Of a DNA stretch of 64,000 bases, positions 17,506 through 25,352 are shown in pieces (positions within the stretch are counted from its first letter, which is position 1; every line of letters starts with the position of its first letter). This DNA comes from Diplocloster agilis (GTDB taxonomy: Bacteria; Bacillota; Clostridia; Lachnospirales; Lachnospiraceae): assembly GCF_019042275.1 (NCBI RefSeq), contig NZ_JAHQCW010000002.1, positions 175,471 through 239,470 of the forward strand, in the 5' to 3' direction. The notes below the pieces were generated by a model, which was not told the DNA's origin, did not search any database, and was given only the letters and a program-made list of their open reading frames with translations. Both the position numbers and the translations under genes were made by a program.

Positions 17506-18975
17506 ATGCAGGACAAAAGAACTTTATTTGATTATCTGTACCAAAATTTGCGAAAGCAGATTCTAACCGGGCAATTCGCCTATGGCAGCGCGCTTCCGTC
17601 CATGAGCCAGATCTGCGAAATTTACCATGTTGGTATACGCACGGCCAAAGACGTGCTGCACGCGTTGAAAGAGGAAGGGCTGATCCGCACACAGGAACGA
17701 AAGCCGGCGGTCGTCATTTATCAATGTACACAAAACGGTACCGTCCCCTCTTCCATTCCTTATATTTTAAGATGCCGGACTGCCATTGAAGACGCATACC
17801 GGACGTTAGAAATCATCATGCCCATTCTATTATCTTTTTCCGTCTCGGTCAGTGATGTGCGGAGCATGGAACACTACGCTTACGCGCTGGCATACTCCAA
17901 AAAACCGCATTCCAAAAATGACTGGCGTACCGCGAATTTTCTGTTGCACGATGTGCTGCATGCGTCTGGGAATCTGCTGTTCACCGAATTGTATTCCAGT
18001 CTGCAGGTAGACGCCCACGCGCCGTTTTTTGCGGCATACGGCTCGCCCTCCGGCATATCGGATTTGCAGAATATACAAGGATATATGACTGCGGTCATAA
18101 ATGCTTTAAATAAAAGCGCTCCTCAGGATACCAAGCGCTGTTTCCAGGATATTTACCGTGAGATCACCGCTTATATTCTTTGCCGGCTCGAGGAATTTTC
18201 TGTGCGCTTTCCGAATGTGAAGGCAGATCCCAAAATCTCCTTTGTATGGCATGCAGAGCGGGGCCGGGATCACTATTATACTCAGATCGCCCGGGATCTC
18301 ATCAATAAAATAGGGACCGGCGAATATCCATCCGGTTCCTATCTGCCCGCAGAAGCCATGCTGGCAAAACAATACGGCGTGTCCGTGTCCACGGTCCGCA
18401 AAGCGCTTTCCATGCTGAATCAACTGGGCTTTGGCCAAACCATAAATGCCAAAGGAACTTTAGTTCTTATGCAGGATGATCAGGCCACCTTTCACTGTCT
18501 GAAGGACAAAACCTTCCGGCACGACACTTTGCTCTATCTGAGCGGACTACAGCTCATGGCCCTGCTGATCGGGCCTGCCGCGCTGCGCGTCTTCGACCGC
18601 ATCACGCCCCGGGAAATAAACGCCCTGAAGGACCGCTTCGCGCAGCCGCAGTCGATACCCTTAAAGCATATTTTTACCTGTATCATGAACCATTTGGATT
18701 TGCAGCCTTACCGGACTATTTTAAGTGAAATCAACAAATTGCTGTTATGGGGCTACTATTTCTCTTTCTACAGCGGCAAAAGCGATAGTACGAACCAGCT
18801 GAATCTAAACAGCCTGAAAGCGTTTCATTGTCTTCAGGCCGGGGATGCGGATGGCTTTGCTTCCGGCCTCTCCTCCTGCTACTGCCATATCCTGACAGTG
18901 GTCCGCAGTTTTTTAATCAAATACGGGCTGCCGGAAGCGGCATCGCTCCGGACACCGCCTGTTTTTACTCCGTGA
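17506..18975 (+). CDS. GntR-family regulator with two winged-helix domains
   Basis: The 489-residue protein carries two separate GntR-type winged helices: residues about 8-72 (LFDYLYQNLRKQILTGQFAYGSALPSM, then VGIRTAKDVLHALKEEGLI) and about 254-322 (YYTQIARDLINKIGTGEYPSGSYLPAEAM, then VSVSTVRKALSMLNQLGF). Each is followed by about 150 mostly helical residues that could be a ligand domain, so the protein looks like a head-to-tail duplication of a normal 240-residue regulator. The ATG follows GGAGGGATTACC. Its target is unknown; the palindrome at 19023-19058 before the downstream hydrolase is the obvious candidate. I know no named family with this layout. Confidence 0.8.
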   Translation: MQDKRTLFDYLYQNLRKQILTGQFAYGSALPSMSQICEIYHVGIRTAKDVLHALKEEGLIRTQERKPAVVIYQCTQNGTVPSSIPYILRCRTAIEDAYRTLEIIMPILLSFSVSVSDVRSMEHYAYALAYSKKPHSKNDWRTANFLLHDVLHASGNLLFTELYSSLQVDAHAPFFAAYGSPSGISDLQNIQGYMTAVINALNKSAPQDTKRCFQDIYREITAYILCRLEEFSVRFPNVKADPKISFVWHAERGRDHYYTQIARDLINKIGTGEYPSGSYLPAEAMLAKQYGVSVSTVRKALSMLNQLGFGQTINAKGTLVLMQDDQATFHCLKDKTFRHDTLLYLSGLQLMALLIGPAALRVFDRITPREINALKDRFAQPQSIPLKHIFTCIMNHLDLQPYRTILSEINKLLLWGYYFSFYSGKSDSTNQLNLNSLKAFHCLQAGDADGFASGLSSCYCHILTVVRSFLIKYGLPEAASLRTPPVFTP

Positions 18976-19022
18976 GTCGAAAAGATAAGCGAATTAAACA
19001 AACCGGCCTTATATTATTTGTG

Positions 19023-19058
19023 TATATATAATATTGTTTATACATGAACAATATTATA
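19023..19058. promoter_or_regulatory. Perfect 14-bp inverted repeat upstream of the hydrolase gene
   Basis: TATATAATATTGTT (19023-19036) and AACAATATTATATA (19045-19058) are exact inverted copies separated by eight bases. The site lies 52 bases before the hydrolase ATG and is AT-rich enough to overlap promoter elements. It is probably an operator for the adjacent GntR-type or MarR-type regulator. A terminator is less likely because no T-run follows on the plus strand. Confidence 0.6.
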
Positions 19059-19110
19059 TAATATACCTATCAAAGGTCCAGAAAAAATAAATAGCAGGAG
19101 GGTTTGTTTA

Positions 19111-20880
19111 ATGAAAGGAAAAGTAAGAATTTTAGCAGCTGCACTCATTATTATTGTTTTAGGCTCACTCTTATCCTACGGAATTGACACAAGCTTCGGT
19201 ACTGTAAAGACTCAGCGTTTACAACTCATGGATGATGATGGTTACAACGTCTCAGCAAACCTCTACGTACCGGACTCTGCCTCTGTGGCTCCCGCTCCGG
19301 CCATGATTATCTGTCCCGGCGGGGACTGTCCCTCCGATATCGCCAGCCCCTGGGCAACCGAGCTTGCCAGACGCGGCTATGTGGTAGCGGTCGTGGATTA
19401 TTCCGGGTGCGGAGATACCGAGGTGAATCCCGCGCAACAATACTGGACCAATAATGGCTCGATGGAATTAGACACCATCTACGATTATCTGGCAACTCTC
19501 GCATTTGTGGATTCTGATCAGATTGGAGTCGGAGGGCATTCCATGGGTTCTTTGTACAGTTACCGACTCTCCACGAAAAGGCCGGTCTCCCTGGTAATCT
19601 CCGATGTTATTTACAACGATGCGCTTCCGGAATATGACTTTAATTTTGTCCAGATCTCAGCAGAACACGATGAAGGCATTCTGGCCAGACTCACAGATTT
19701 TGATGAAATCTATCAGGATGAATTCCTGACTGCGGTATTCGGTACCGATATCATCGAACCGAATAAGCTCTATGGTTCCTGGGAGGACCGAACTGCGAGA
19801 ATCTTCTATCCGCTCAACCAGACCCATCAGGACGATATGATATCCGGTCCGTTCATCCGGCTGGAAGTACAGTCTGTGATGAATTCTATGGAGGCTCCGA
19901 ATCCCATATCGGAAAATGATCTGATCTATGGCTGGAAAGTAGTCGGCCTTGCTGCGGCTATAATCGGTCTGGTCATGTTCTTATTCAGCCTGGCCGGTAT
20001 CCTGTTAGATTCCAGCCTGTTCTCCAGCCTGAAATTAAAAGCAGAACAGGCTCCTGCCGGTTTTGCATACAAATCAAAGGGCTGGTGGATCTGCGCGTTG
20101 ATTCTCACCCTGATACCCCTTGCCTTTTTCTTTCCCGGAACCGCTGTCGGCAACAAGCTTTCTTCCAACCGTCTGTTTCAGTTGGGCACCACGCCTAACG
20201 GCTATGTGGTCTGGACCCTTTTTTCCGCGGTTGGACTCCTGGTGTTTTTCTTGATTTACCATTTCAAATTCGGAAAAAAACAGGGAGGCAGCTTGAGTAC
20301 ATATGGCTTTTCCTGTGCGGACAATGAAAACAAGTTCCAATTATCCTACCTCGTGAAGTCTGCGGTATTTGCAGGTATTCTGTTTATGAGCGCTTATTTC
20401 ATTCTCCTTTTGATATACCGTTATTCAAACACAGATCTGCACATATGGACCTTAAGTATCCGTCCCTTCAGCCCGCAGAGAGCCGCAGCCTTGCCCTGGT
20501 ACTTCCTTGTGTTACTGCCGTATTTCTCCCTCTTTTTACTCGCCGGCAACTGCCTGAAATTTAAAGATGATATCACGCAGGGTAAAGGACTGGTAAAATC
20601 CGTGCTCATCGGCACAATCGTCGGTCTGGTGGGAATGACTGCACTGTTTGTTGTTTACCAGGTGATTCTTCGGTTCGACAAGCCCTTTTATACCGGACAT
20701 TTTGCACATTTTTACATGGATCTGCTTTCTAACGTAATTCCGCAATTCGGCGTAGCGACCGCGCTGGCCCTGTACATAAGAAGAAAAACCAATAGCTTCT
20801 ATGCCGGAATCATGATTGGCGCTGCGATCATCGCCTTTTGTATGGTCAGTACCAACTGTCTGGCCATGATGATTTCCTAA
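19111..20880 (+). CDS. Membrane-anchored alpha/beta hydrolase with C-terminal multi-span region
   Basis: The 589-residue protein has an N-terminal membrane helix (about 6-24), an alpha/beta hydrolase domain (about 35-260) and a C-terminal half with about seven or eight membrane spans (about 275-589). The nucleophile elbow is GHSMGS with Ser144; the oxyanion region is ICPGGDCPSD, and QISAEHDE and LNQTHQDD offer candidate acid and histidine. The hydrolase would face outward if the first helix is a signal anchor. The substrate is unknown; an ester of a lipid or envelope compound is a guess. It follows a clean AGGAGGG site and is followed by a separately promoted MarR gene. Similar fusions exist in Firmicutes without known function. 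Confidence 0.8.
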   Translation: MKGKVRILAAALIIIVLGSLLSYGIDTSFGTVKTQRLQLMDDDGYNVSANLYVPDSASVAPAPAMIICPGGDCPSDIASPWATELARRGYVVAVVDYSGCGDTEVNPAQQYWTNNGSMELDTIYDYLATLAFVDSDQIGVGGHSMGSLYSYRLSTKRPVSLVISDVIYNDALPEYDFNFVQISAEHDEGILARLTDFDEIYQDEFLTAVFGTDIIEPNKLYGSWEDRTARIFYPLNQTHQDDMISGPFIRLEVQSVMNSMEAPNPISENDLIYGWKVVGLAAAIIGLVMFLFSLAGILLDSSLFSSLKLKAEQAPAGFAYKSKGWWICALILTLIPLAFFFPGTAVGNKLSSNRLFQLGTTPNGYVVWTLFSAVGLLVFFLIYHFKFGKKQGGSLSTYGFSCADNENKFQLSYLVKSAVFAGILFMSAYFILLLIYRYSNTDLHIWTLSIRPFSPQRAAALPWYFLVLLPYFSLFLLAGNCLKFKDDITQGKGLVKSVLIGTIVGLVGMTALFVVYQVILRFDKPFYTGHFAHFYMDLLSNVIPQFGVATALALYIRRKTNSFYAGIMIGAAIIAFCMVSTNCLAMMIS

Positions 20881-20888
20881 GAAGAATT

Positions 20889-20918
20889 TTGACAAAAACA
20901 AAGGGGGTGGTATATACT
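20889..20918 (+). promoter_or_regulatory. Promoter of the MarR gene
   Basis: A perfect TTGACA (20889-20894) is followed after 18 bases by TATACT (20913-20918), 19 bases before the MarR ATG. It begins 8 bases after the hydrolase stop, so the regulator can be made independently of the hydrolase. Confidence 0.75.
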
Positions 20919-20937
20919 TGTAAAGAGGTACTTGCTT

Positions 20938-21441
20938 ATGAAACAGAATTGGAAGGGGCGGTACGGCGACCTTGTCGCCTCCATCGTCCGGTTTAACAAT
21001 ATCGCCGCAAGGAATTCTACCCTGCAGACGAAATATGAGGAATACGGATTCAGCTTATCTGCGCAGGAATGGCAGGTTCTGGAATATCTTCTGGAACACC
21101 CGGACAGCCATGCTCCCATGGCTTTTATTTCACAGCAGTTAGGAATTGCGACCAGCACTCTGACGAAGTACTCCGCAAAACTGGTCAAACTGGGACTGGT
21201 AGAAAAGTATAAAACGGCGGATAACCGAAAAAATATCATTCTGCGCGCAAGCCGGATGGGGGAACAGTTTTATTATCAGATGGTTGACCGGTTTATGAAG
21301 TCTAATTTTGAAGATTTTTTTAAATCTTTAGCTTCCCTTAGCGACGAGCAGCTTACAAATCTGACGGAAGGAATCGGTTCTCTGGCCGGCCAGTTGGCCA
21401 CAGACGAAGGCGACTCCAGGAATCTGATCCGTATTGATTAA
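20938..21441 (+). CDS. MarR-family transcriptional regulator
   Basis: The 167-residue protein has the MarR winged helix: LSAQEWQVLEYLLEHPDSHAPMAFISQQLGIATSTLTKYSAKLVKLGLVEKYKTADNRKNIILRAS-like order at about residues 36-105, with the DNR(K) wing motif, flanked by dimerisation helices. I chose ATG at 20938 after AGAGG rather than the TTG two codons upstream. It probably responds to a small ligand and may control itself and the upstream hydrolase; that link is inferred from position only. Confidence 0.88.
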   Translation: MKQNWKGRYGDLVASIVRFNNIAARNSTLQTKYEEYGFSLSAQEWQVLEYLLEHPDSHAPMAFISQQLGIATSTLTKYSAKLVKLGLVEKYKTADNRKNIILRASRMGEQFYYQMVDRFMKSNFEDFFKSLASLSDEQLTNLTEGIGSLAGQLATDEGDSRNLIRID

Positions 21442-21477
21442 ATAATTATAGAATATTCTGAATCTCTGAATCAAAGA

Positions 21478-21516
21478 AAATGCAGCGGCAACCGCATAGG
21501 GTTTGTCGCTGCATTT
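21478..21516. terminator. Bidirectional terminator between marR and icd
   Basis: AAATGCAGCG (21478-21487) pairs with CGCTGCATTT (21507-21516), with further pairing inside. T-rich sequence follows on the plus strand (TGTTATCTTTTTA) and A-rich sequence precedes it, so it can end both convergent transcripts. Confidence 0.8.
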
Positions 21517-21555
21517 GTTATCTTTTTATTGCTTTCCTGATTTTCTTCTTCCGGC

Positions 21556-22764
21556 TTACAGCATTTCTTCCAAAGTCGTTCTCACGGCTTTGATAAATCC
21601 TTCGCTGCTCAACACGGTCGGATTCTGGATGCTTGTGATCAGCGCCAGATCCTTCGTCATTTTGCCGTCCTCGATGGTCTTGATGCAGGCCTTCTCCAGC
21701 CGGTTGGCGAACTCTGCTAACGCCGCATTGCCATCCAGCTCGCCGCGCTTACGAAGGGCTCCTGTCCAGGCGAAGATCGTAGCCACAGAGTTTGTGGAAG
21801 TCTCTTCTCCCTTCAGATGCTTATAGTAATGTCTCTGAACCGTTCCGTGAGCCGCCTCATATTCAAAATATCCGTCCGGGGAAACGAGTACGGAGGTCAT
21901 CATGGCCAGCGAACCGAAGGCGGAAGATATCATATCGCTCATAACATCGCCGTCATAGTTCTTGCAGGCCCAGATGTATCCGCCTTCCGACTTCATGACA
22001 CGGGCTACCGCGTCGTCGATCAGCGTATAGAAATATTCAATCCCGGCCGCATCGAATTTTTCCTTATATTCTTTATCAAAGATCTCCTGGAAAATATCTT
22101 TGAAGGTATGGTCATATTTTTTGGAAATCGTATCTTTCGTGGCAAACCACAGGGTCTGTTTCGTATCCAGCGCATAGGTGAAGCAGCTTCTGGCGAAGCT
22201 TTCAATGGATTTGTTCAGATTATGCATTCCCTGGATGATTCCAGGACCGTCAAATGCATGAATCAATTCCCGTGTCTCGGTTCCATCTGCTGCCGTGTAT
22301 ACTAACTCTGCCTTGCCCGCTGCCGGAATCTTCATTTCCGTAGCTTTATAGACGTCGCCGTAGGCATGTCTGGCAATGGTGATGGGTTTTTTCCAGTTCT
22401 TCACGCAGGGTTCGATTCCTTTTACCACGATGGGTGCGCGGAATACGGTGCCGTCCAGGATCGCACGGATCGTGCCGTTCGGACTCTTCCACATCTCTTT
22501 TAAGTTGTATTCTCCCATTCTGGCCGCGTTGGGCGTGATGGTGGCGCATTTTACCGCCACACCGTATTTCTTGGTGGCTTCGGCGGAATCGAAGGTTACC
22601 TGGTCGTCGGTCTCATTTCTGTGCTCCAGTCCCAGATCATAGTATTCTGTGTTCAGCTCAATGAACGGGAGTAATAACTCGTCTTTGATCATCTGCCACA
22701 GAATCCGGGTCATTTCATCTCCGTCCATCTCAACCAACGGAGTCGCCATTTTGATTTTTTCCAT
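21556..22764 (-). CDS. icd: NADP-dependent isocitrate dehydrogenase
   Basis: The enzyme oxidatively decarboxylates isocitrate to 2-oxoglutarate with NADP. The 402-residue sequence is of the homodimeric type shared by eukaryotes and some anaerobes: [11 protein letters not shown] at the start, [26 protein letters not shown] (isocitrate-binding Ser and Arg residues), the metal-binding aspartates in [13 protein letters not shown], and [11 protein letters not shown], whose Arg-His pair is the NADP-specific site in this type. It is the last gene of the operon Re-citrate synthase, GntR, icd, consistent with making 2-oxoglutarate for glutamate synthesis through an incomplete citric acid pathway. No aconitase gene is in the window. 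Confidence 0.95.
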   Translation of the reverse strand: MEKIKMATPLVEMDGDEMTRILWQMIKDELLLPFIELNTEYYDLGLEHRNETDDQVTFDSAEATKKYGVAVKCATITPNAARMGEYNLKEMWKSPNGTIRAILDGTVFRAPIVVKGIEPCVKNWKKPITIARHAYGDVYKATEMKIPAAGKAELVYTAADGTETRELIHAFDGPGIIQGMHNLNKSIESFARSCFTYALDTKQTLWFATKDTISKKYDHTFKDIFQEIFDKEYKEKFDAAGIEYFYTLIDDAVARVMKSEGGYIWACKNYDGDVMSDMISSAFGSLAMMTSVLVSPDGYFEYEAAHGTVQRHYYKHLKGEETSTNSVATIFAWTGALRKRGELDGNAALAEFANRLEKACIKTIEDGKMTKDLALITSIQNPTVLSSEGFIKAVRTTLEEML

Positions 22765-22828
22765 TACTCATCCTCCTAGTTATTGCAGTCTTTATTCTCC
22801 CGGGAGTGCCGTATTGTTCCTGCCATGC

Positions 22829-23512
22829 TCAACCGAGAATATTTTCCAGACCGTATTTGCTGATATTTTCCATGGTGTTCATGATATGCTCGTTTGCCAG
22901 GCTCTCCGCCTGCTTTTCATCCCTTGCCCGGATCGCCTCCACGATTTTGCGGTGCTCCTCGTTGGACTTTAGCGCCCGTTCCGGGGTCGCAATGGATATC
23001 TTACGAACACGCTGGACATAATGATGAAAATCCGAAAGGACATGATCCAGGATTTTACTGCCCGACGCATCGTACAGCAACTGATGGAACCGGTTATCCA
23101 GCTCCAGCACCTGGTCATAGTGTTCTTTTTCCGCGTGAAATTCCGACAGATAGATATTTTCTTCCAGCTCGCCTAACTGCTGTTCCGTGATGAATTCCGT
23201 GGCCCACTTGGCGCACAGCCCTTCCAGATAGGAACGGATCACATAGATATCCTTGACATCCTTGATGGTGATCCCGGTCACATAGGCTCCCTTGTTGGGG
23301 ATCAGATTGACCAGGCCCTCAAGCTCCAGCTGCCGGATCGCTTCTCTGACCGGGGTTCTGCTGACCCCCAATTCCGTAGCGATGGCTACCTCCCGAAGCT
23401 CCTCGTTCTGTTTGTACTTGCCGCTTAAAATATCTTCGCGAAGCTTATGGAACACTCTTCCACGGAGAGAAAATTTATCCGTCACTTCTTTTTGCACATC
23501 GTATTCACTCAA
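22829..23512 (-). CDS. FadR/GntR-family regulator with FCD domain
   Basis: The 227-residue product has a GntR winged helix (about 15-80; KLREDILSGKYKQNEELREVAIATELGVSRTPVREAIRQLELEGLV) and a C-terminal FCD ligand domain with the metal-binding set (LDNRFHQLLYDASG, EEHRKIVEAI, EHIMNTMEN). FCD regulators typically sense carboxylates, so citrate, isocitrate or 2-oxoglutarate is a fair guess. It sits between the citrate synthase and icd genes in one operon. A palindrome of the form used by this subfamily overlaps the operon promoter (24984-24995), which suggests autorepression. Confidence 0.93.
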   Translation of the reverse strand: MSEYDVQKEVTDKFSLRGRVFHKLREDILSGKYKQNEELREVAIATELGVSRTPVREAIRQLELEGLVNLIPNKGAYVTGITIKDVKDIYVIRSYLEGLCAKWATEFITEQQLGELEENIYLSEFHAEKEHYDQVLELDNRFHQLLYDASGSKILDHVLSDFHHYVQRVRKISIATPERALKSNEEHRKIVEAIRARDEKQAESLANEHIMNTMENISKYGLENILG

Positions 23513-23530
23513 ATCGGATCCTCCTATCGA

Positions 23531-24919
23531 TTATAAAACAATCCCCAACTCTTTACAAGCATTAGTGATAACAACCACCAGCTCATTGTCCGTGATTACA
23601 GTGACGCGGCCGGAATCATACTCGGCGTCCACCCACTCTTTTACCTTCGCTACCAGTGCGGAGTTCTTATCCACCTGCCGTTGGTCTTTTAATTTATAAT
23701 AGGTATTGATCCAGTGGGCGATCCCCGCCAGGCCCGATGTGTTGGATACCGCTACTAACGCCGGCCGGTTCAGGAATTTTCCGGTATCGAAGATATTGTA
23801 TATCTCTTCATTTTTCAGCAGGCCGTCCGCATGGATACCGGCTCTGGTCACGTTAAAGTTCCGGCCTACAAAGGGGGTCCGGGAGGGAATGTGGTAATCG
23901 ATTTCCTTTTCGAAATATTCCGCCATCTCCGTTATCACGGTAGTATCCATGCCATCCAGGGTTCCGCGCAGCTGCGCGTATTCAAATACCATCGCCTCTA
24001 ACGGCGTGTTCCCGGTGCGCTCTCCGATTCCGAACAGGGAACAGTTTACGCCGCTGGCCCCATAGAGCCAGGCCGTGGTGGAGTTTGATACCGCTTTATA
24101 GAAATCGTTGTGTCCATGCCATTCGATCAGCTCCGAAGGGACGCCCGCGTGGGTGGTAAGCCCGTAGATGATGCCCTGTACGGACCGGGGAATTACGGCG
24201 CCGGCGTAGTTCACCCCGTATCCCATCGTGTCGCAGGCCCTTACCTTGATCGGAATCCGGTATTCTTCCATCAATTTCATCAGTTCCACACAGAACGGAA
24301 TGACAAATCCGAAGATATCGGACCGGGTGATGTCCTCCAGATGGCATCTGGGGCTGATCCCTGTCTCCAGGCACTCCCTGACAATGCTCAGATAATGTTC
24401 CATCGCCTGCTTTCTGGTCATTTTCATCTTATAGAAAATGTGATAATCGGAACAGCTGACCAGGATTCCCGTCTCCTTCATGCCGATCTCTTTCACCAGT
24501 TCAAAGTCTTTTTTATTGGCCCTGATCCAGCTGGTGACTTCCGGGAACCGGTAGCCTCTCTCCATGCATTTGTAGACCGCGTCCCGGTCCTTCTTGCTAT
24601 ACAGGAAGAACTCGCACTGGCGGATGATTCCGTTGGGGCCGCCCAGCCGGTGGAAATAATCATATATCTTCACGATCTGTTCCGTGGAATAGGGCGCCCT
24701 GGACTGCTGTCCGTCCCGGAAGGTGGTGTCTGTGATCCAGATCTGCTCCGGCATATTGTGCGGCACGATCCGGTCGTTAAAAGCGATCTTCGGGATCTCG
24801 TCATAGGGGAATAAATTTCGGAATACGTTCGGCTTATCTACGTCCACCAACGGATAGATATGCTCTTCCAACTGAAGCAAATTCGTGTGCTCATTCATTT
24901 TAACCGGTCTGTTGTCCAT
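23531..24919 (-). CDS. Re-type citrate synthase (homocitrate/isopropylmalate synthase-like)
   Basis: The 462-residue enzyme belongs to the DRE-TIM metallolyase superfamily. Visible are the metal and substrate motif TDTTFRDGQQS (about 63-73), the SxRCHLEDITR region, the HxH metal ligands in EWHGHNDFYKA (about 265) and GIGERTGNTPLE. It lacks a LeuA-type allosteric domain, and both length and sequence style match the Re-citrate synthase of Clostridium kluyveri, which condenses acetyl-CoA and oxaloacetate with opposite stereochemistry to the common enzyme. The operon with icd supports this over homocitrate or isopropylmalate synthase. I set the start at 24919 after GAGGAGTGGCGATT; the frame remains open upstream only because the long inverted repeat has no stop. 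Confidence 0.85.
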   Translation of the reverse strand: MDNRPVKMNEHTNLLQLEEHIYPLVDVDKPNVFRNLFPYDEIPKIAFNDRIVPHNMPEQIWITDTTFRDGQQSRAPYSTEQIVKIYDYFHRLGGPNGIIRQCEFFLYSKKDRDAVYKCMERGYRFPEVTSWIRANKKDFELVKEIGMKETGILVSCSDYHIFYKMKMTRKQAMEHYLSIVRECLETGISPRCHLEDITRSDIFGFVIPFCVELMKLMEEYRIPIKVRACDTMGYGVNYAGAVIPRSVQGIIYGLTTHAGVPSELIEWHGHNDFYKAVSNSTTAWLYGASGVNCSLFGIGERTGNTPLEAMVFEYAQLRGTLDGMDTTVITEMAEYFEKEIDYHIPSRTPFVGRNFNVTRAGIHADGLLKNEEIYNIFDTGKFLNRPALVAVSNTSGLAGIAHWINTYYKLKDQRQVDKNSALVAKVKEWVDAEYDSGRVTVITDNELVVVITNACKELGIVL

Positions 24920-24983
24920 AATCGCCACTCCTCTTTTTTCTTTTTCACCTGCGTTGCTATAATTTACCATCAAATTAAGTATC

Positions 24984-25012
24984 ATTGTATACAATAATAC
25001 TCTTCGTGTCAA
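24984..25012 (-). promoter_or_regulatory. Promoter and overlapping operator of the Re-citrate synthase operon
   Basis: On the minus strand TTGACA (25012-25007), a 17-base spacer and TACAAT (24989-24984) form a near-consensus promoter 65 bases before the ATG. The -10 is embedded in the perfect palindrome ATTGTATACAAT (24984-24995), a shape typical of FadR/GntR operators. A repressor bound there would block RNA polymerase directly. Confidence 0.75.
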
Positions 25013-25023
25013 GTGAATTTTTC

Positions 25024-25317
25024 GTAGAAGGACCGGAGGATGAGGGGATGAGGAGGAGGTCCGAAGCAGAGGCGGACGTAACGGGTCCAAAATCGCTTCG
25101 GCCGGACCTAAGAACGGGTAACTCCGAAGAGGGCGAAACCTCCGATTAGCAGGACCCGGGGCAAACTCGCCAAAATACGGCTCAGACAGTGCCCCGGGTC
25201 CTGCGAGGTTTCGTCCTCTTCTGCGTAACCCGTTCTAAGGTTCGGCCTCAAGCGATTTTGGACCCGTTACGTCCGCCTCTGCTTCAGCCCTCCTCCTCAT
25301 CCCCTCATCCTCCTACA
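25024..25317. repeat. Giant inverted repeat between hydA and the citrate synthase promoter
   Basis: Two arms of about 140 bp fold on each other around a 28-base centre (25163-25190). Matching blocks include GAGGATGAGGGGATGAGGAGG with its complement at the far end, GCAGAGGCGGACGTAACGGG, TCCAAAATCGCTT and CAGGACCCGGGGC. Arms differ at scattered positions and by a few short gaps. It fills the space between the hydrogenase stop and the -35 of the citrate synthase promoter. Both arms keep open frames, but no start or ribosome site supports translation. Confidence 0.93.
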
Positions 25318-25352
25318 CTGGTGAATACACAGGTGAAATTTGAGGATTCGTG

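Noticed and set aside
24920..25090. N-terminal extension of the citrate synthase starting at 25090 (MDPLRPPLL...)
   Set aside because: It is encoded by the arm of the inverted repeat and would cross the promoter and a good ribosome site; family similarity begins only after 24919.
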